Assembly (NCBI GenBank): GCA_032251045.1
Contig: JAVVEW010000082.1
Location: forward strand, 1 to 6,016
Reading direction: 5' to 3'
DNA length: 6,016 bases
From: JAVVEW01 sp032251045
Lineage (GTDB): Bacteria; Pseudomonadota; Gammaproteobacteria; Methylococcales; Methylomonadaceae
Shown here piece after piece: positions 4,986-6,016 of the stretch. The stretch's first letter is position 1. Each line of letters starts with the position of its first letter. A model generated the notes under the pieces. It searched no databases. It saw only the letters and a program-made list of their open reading frames with translations, and was not told the DNA's origin. Position numbers and translations under genes: made by a program.

Positions 4986-4996
4986 GGTCGCGACTC

Positions 4997-5611
4997 CTAA
5001 AATAGAGATTTAACAGAGGTTTTGCGGATTTCTTTCTCATCCGCCCACTCCAGGACACCAGATTCGTTATTGATCAACACCAGACTGAATTTGTAATAAA
5101 CATCTTTTATGCTGTCGGCACGCTTGACAATTGAGCTGATACTCCCTTCGAGACGATAATCAGCGCCCTCCATTTGCCCCATTTTCACGGCCTTACCATG
5201 TTTGTAAAGCCCGGTCTGATTTTGTCTGACCAACTCATCGACTTGATTTTGCATGGCATCTTTATCAACCGCGAAACGTACACGGCCACTACGCAATAAT
5301 TTCGTGCGAATCGACTCTGTAATTGATTTGGTATCAATGTACTCACTGGTACGATTCTTGACGTCCGCCACTGTAACCAGAGGCCGCTGTCCAGTCGCCA
5401 TCAGCGGCGTGTTCAATAACGAACCCGCCATGGCTTCGGCAATGGTTTGCAAGTCCGTGGAGCCAAACTCATTGGTTAGCGTTTCCACGGCCTGACTGTC
5501 ACCGTAAGTGGTATTACCAGAACTCACAATGGGCGAAGTTGTCGCACAGCCTCCTAGCAGCAGCGACATCAGCACCATCAGAGGCCAAGCTTTGCATGTA
5601 AGGTATTTCAT
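4997..5611 (-). CDS. lpoB: penicillin-binding protein activator LpoB (outer-membrane lipoprotein)
   Basis: A 204-residue lipoprotein, close to the 213 of E. coli LpoB. The signal sequence ends in a lipobox LLLGGC (17-22). The residue after C22 is Ala, not Asp, so Lol sorting to the outer membrane is expected. The folded domain carries LpoB-like segments: TNEFGSTDLQTIAEAMAGSL (46-65), VTVADVKNRTSEYIDTKSI (79-97), RTKLLRSGRVRF (102-113), GADYRLEGSISSIVKRAD (149-166) and YYKFSLVLINNESGVLEWAD (172-191). In enterobacteria LpoB spans the periplasm from the outer membrane and stimulates the bifunctional peptidoglycan synthase PBP1b. The linker between lipid anchor and domain (about 23-45) is short here. 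Start is ATG at 5611, with AGGA upstream. It follows the YcfL-family remnant by 23 nt, the same gene order as ycfL-lpoB in E. coli, and is followed after 11 nt by the unrecognised exported protein. Confidence 0.9.
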   Translation of the reverse strand: MKYLTCKAWPLMVLMSLLLGGCATTSPIVSSGNTTYGDSQAVETLTNEFGSTDLQTIAEAMAGSLLNTPLMATGQRPLVTVADVKNRTSEYIDTKSITESIRTKLLRSGRVRFAVDKDAMQNQVDELVRQNQTGLYKHGKAVKMGQMEGADYRLEGSISSIVKRADSIKDVYYKFSLVLINNESGVLEWADEKEIRKTSVKSLF

Positions 5612-5634
5612 GAGCCATCCTAAAAATTAAAAGT

Positions 5635-5877
5635 CTAGTAGTTAACCGTATTATCCGGGCTTTGCAGAATCAACCTGAAATCAGCGACAGCTTCGCCAGG
5701 CGCAATCGCCTGAAGCGTTTTACGCTGCTGACCATAAATTAACACCGGCTTCCACGGCTCCTCGCCGCCTATGGTAAAGCCCTGTGCATCGAGCCATTTG
5801 AACCGGTAATACAGCTGTTGATTATCGATATCAACATTGACCACTTCCACCTGCACGTTCAATAAGCCATCATGCAT
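5635..5877 (-). CDS. YcfL-family (DUF1425) protein, N-terminally incomplete, probable pseudogene
   Basis: From the only available ATG (5877) the frame encodes 80 residues that match the C-terminal domain of YcfL-type lipoproteins: GLLNVQVEVVN (4-14), LYYRFKWLDAQGF (22-34), PWKPVLIYGQQRKTLQAIAP (41-60) and ADFRLIL (65-71). Full-length YcfL has about 125 residues with a signal peptide and lipobox, absent here. Upstream, this frame runs only 12 more codons to a TAA (5916-5914) and has no start. Another minus-strand frame is open from 5969 and reads SDKSEVHRSSINDGFNAKTAG, resembling the missing middle part. This suggests a +1 frameshift near 5885-5890, plus loss of the 5' end in the hairpin-rich DNA at 5955-6016. 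YcfL has no known activity. A short functional protein or a sequencing error is the alternative. Confidence 0.65.
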   Translation of the reverse strand: MHDGLLNVQVEVVNVDIDNQQLYYRFKWLDAQGFTIGGEEPWKPVLIYGQQRKTLQAIAPGEAVADFRLILQSPDNTVNY

Positions 5878-5908
5878 AATGACGGCCCTGCCGTTTTGGC
5901 ATTGAAAC

Positions 5909-5930
5909 CATCGTTAATACTTGAACGATG
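5909..5930. repeat. 7-bp inverted repeat upstream of the YcfL remnant
   Basis: CATCGTT (5909-5915) and AACGATG (5924-5930) are perfect reverse complements around an 8-nt loop. It lies where the N-terminal coding part of YcfL should be, and is the first of three hairpins before the window edge. It may be chance within degenerate coding DNA, or a binding site. Confidence 0.35.
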
Positions 5931-5954
5931 AACCTCACTTTTATCGGATTGCGT

Positions 5955-6016
5955 GGAAACCCCCGCTGTTCAGGGCGGGGATGGATAGCGCGGACACGAT
6001 AGTGTCCTGATTGTTA
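5955..6016. mobile_element. possible IS200/IS605-type element end (two hairpins)
   Basis: On the plus strand, GGAAAC is followed by a stem CCCCGC (5961-5966) with GCGGGG (5975-5980) around TGTTCAGG, then ATGGATAGCG, then a second perfect stem GGACAC (5992-5997) with GTGTCC (6002-6007) around GATA. The first stem and its flanks resemble, from memory, the right-end hairpin found after tnpB in IS200/IS605-type elements, which is also the scaffold part of the omega RNA. No transposase coding sequence is visible within the window on either side. It could be a solo end, a palindromic non-autonomous element, or the edge of an element lying beyond 6016. Confidence 0.35.

Overview
The window looks like chromosomal DNA of a gammaproteobacterium. 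A ycfL-lpoB pair in the enterobacterial order, a YniA-type fructosamine kinase and a NorC-like cytochrome all fit this. A Methylococcales-type methanotroph or a similar environmental gammaproteobacterium is my best guess, but that is inference from gene content, not from a marker gene. Almost every gene lies on the minus strand, so biological order runs from right to left. The one clear exception is a 57-codon gene on the plus strand at 2818-2991.

Right part (about 4185-6016, minus): a three-gene cell-envelope operon. It holds the remnant of a YcfL-family protein, the lipoprotein LpoB (activator of the peptidoglycan synthase PBP1b) and an exported protein that I do not recognise, which seems to share the small periplasmic fold type of LpoB/CsgG proteins. 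The YcfL gene lacks its signal peptide and lipobox. The DNA just upstream is packed with hairpins (5909-6007), some resembling the end of an IS200/IS605-type element, so the 5' end was probably lost or frameshifted.

Middle (about 2578-4184): a fructosamine-kinase-family protein (minus) converges on a short plus-strand gene for a 57-residue membrane protein that has its own promoter, a 5'UTR hairpin and a strong rho-independent terminator. Between the kinase and the envelope operon is a 250-bp gap. It contains one copy of a dispersed repeat and a plus-strand segment with paired alternative hairpins in front of a Shine-Dalgarno sequence, resembling part of a class I cyclic-di-GMP riboswitch.

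Left-centre (1515-2577, minus): a DUF1348 (NTF2-like) protein and an HdeD/DUF308 membrane protein form a two-gene operon with a recognisable promoter. A 236-bp gap follows with the second repeat copy, a strong hairpin, and the promoter/operator of the next operon.

Left end (1-1278, minus): an ArsR/SufR-like (COG2345-type) regulator with four conserved cysteines, a three-helix membrane protein and the N-terminal part of a membrane-anchored c-type cytochrome resembling NorC, packed with a 2-nt gap and an 8-nt overlap. This looks like the front of a self-regulated nitric-oxide-reductase-type operon. The catalytic subunit would lie beyond the left edge.
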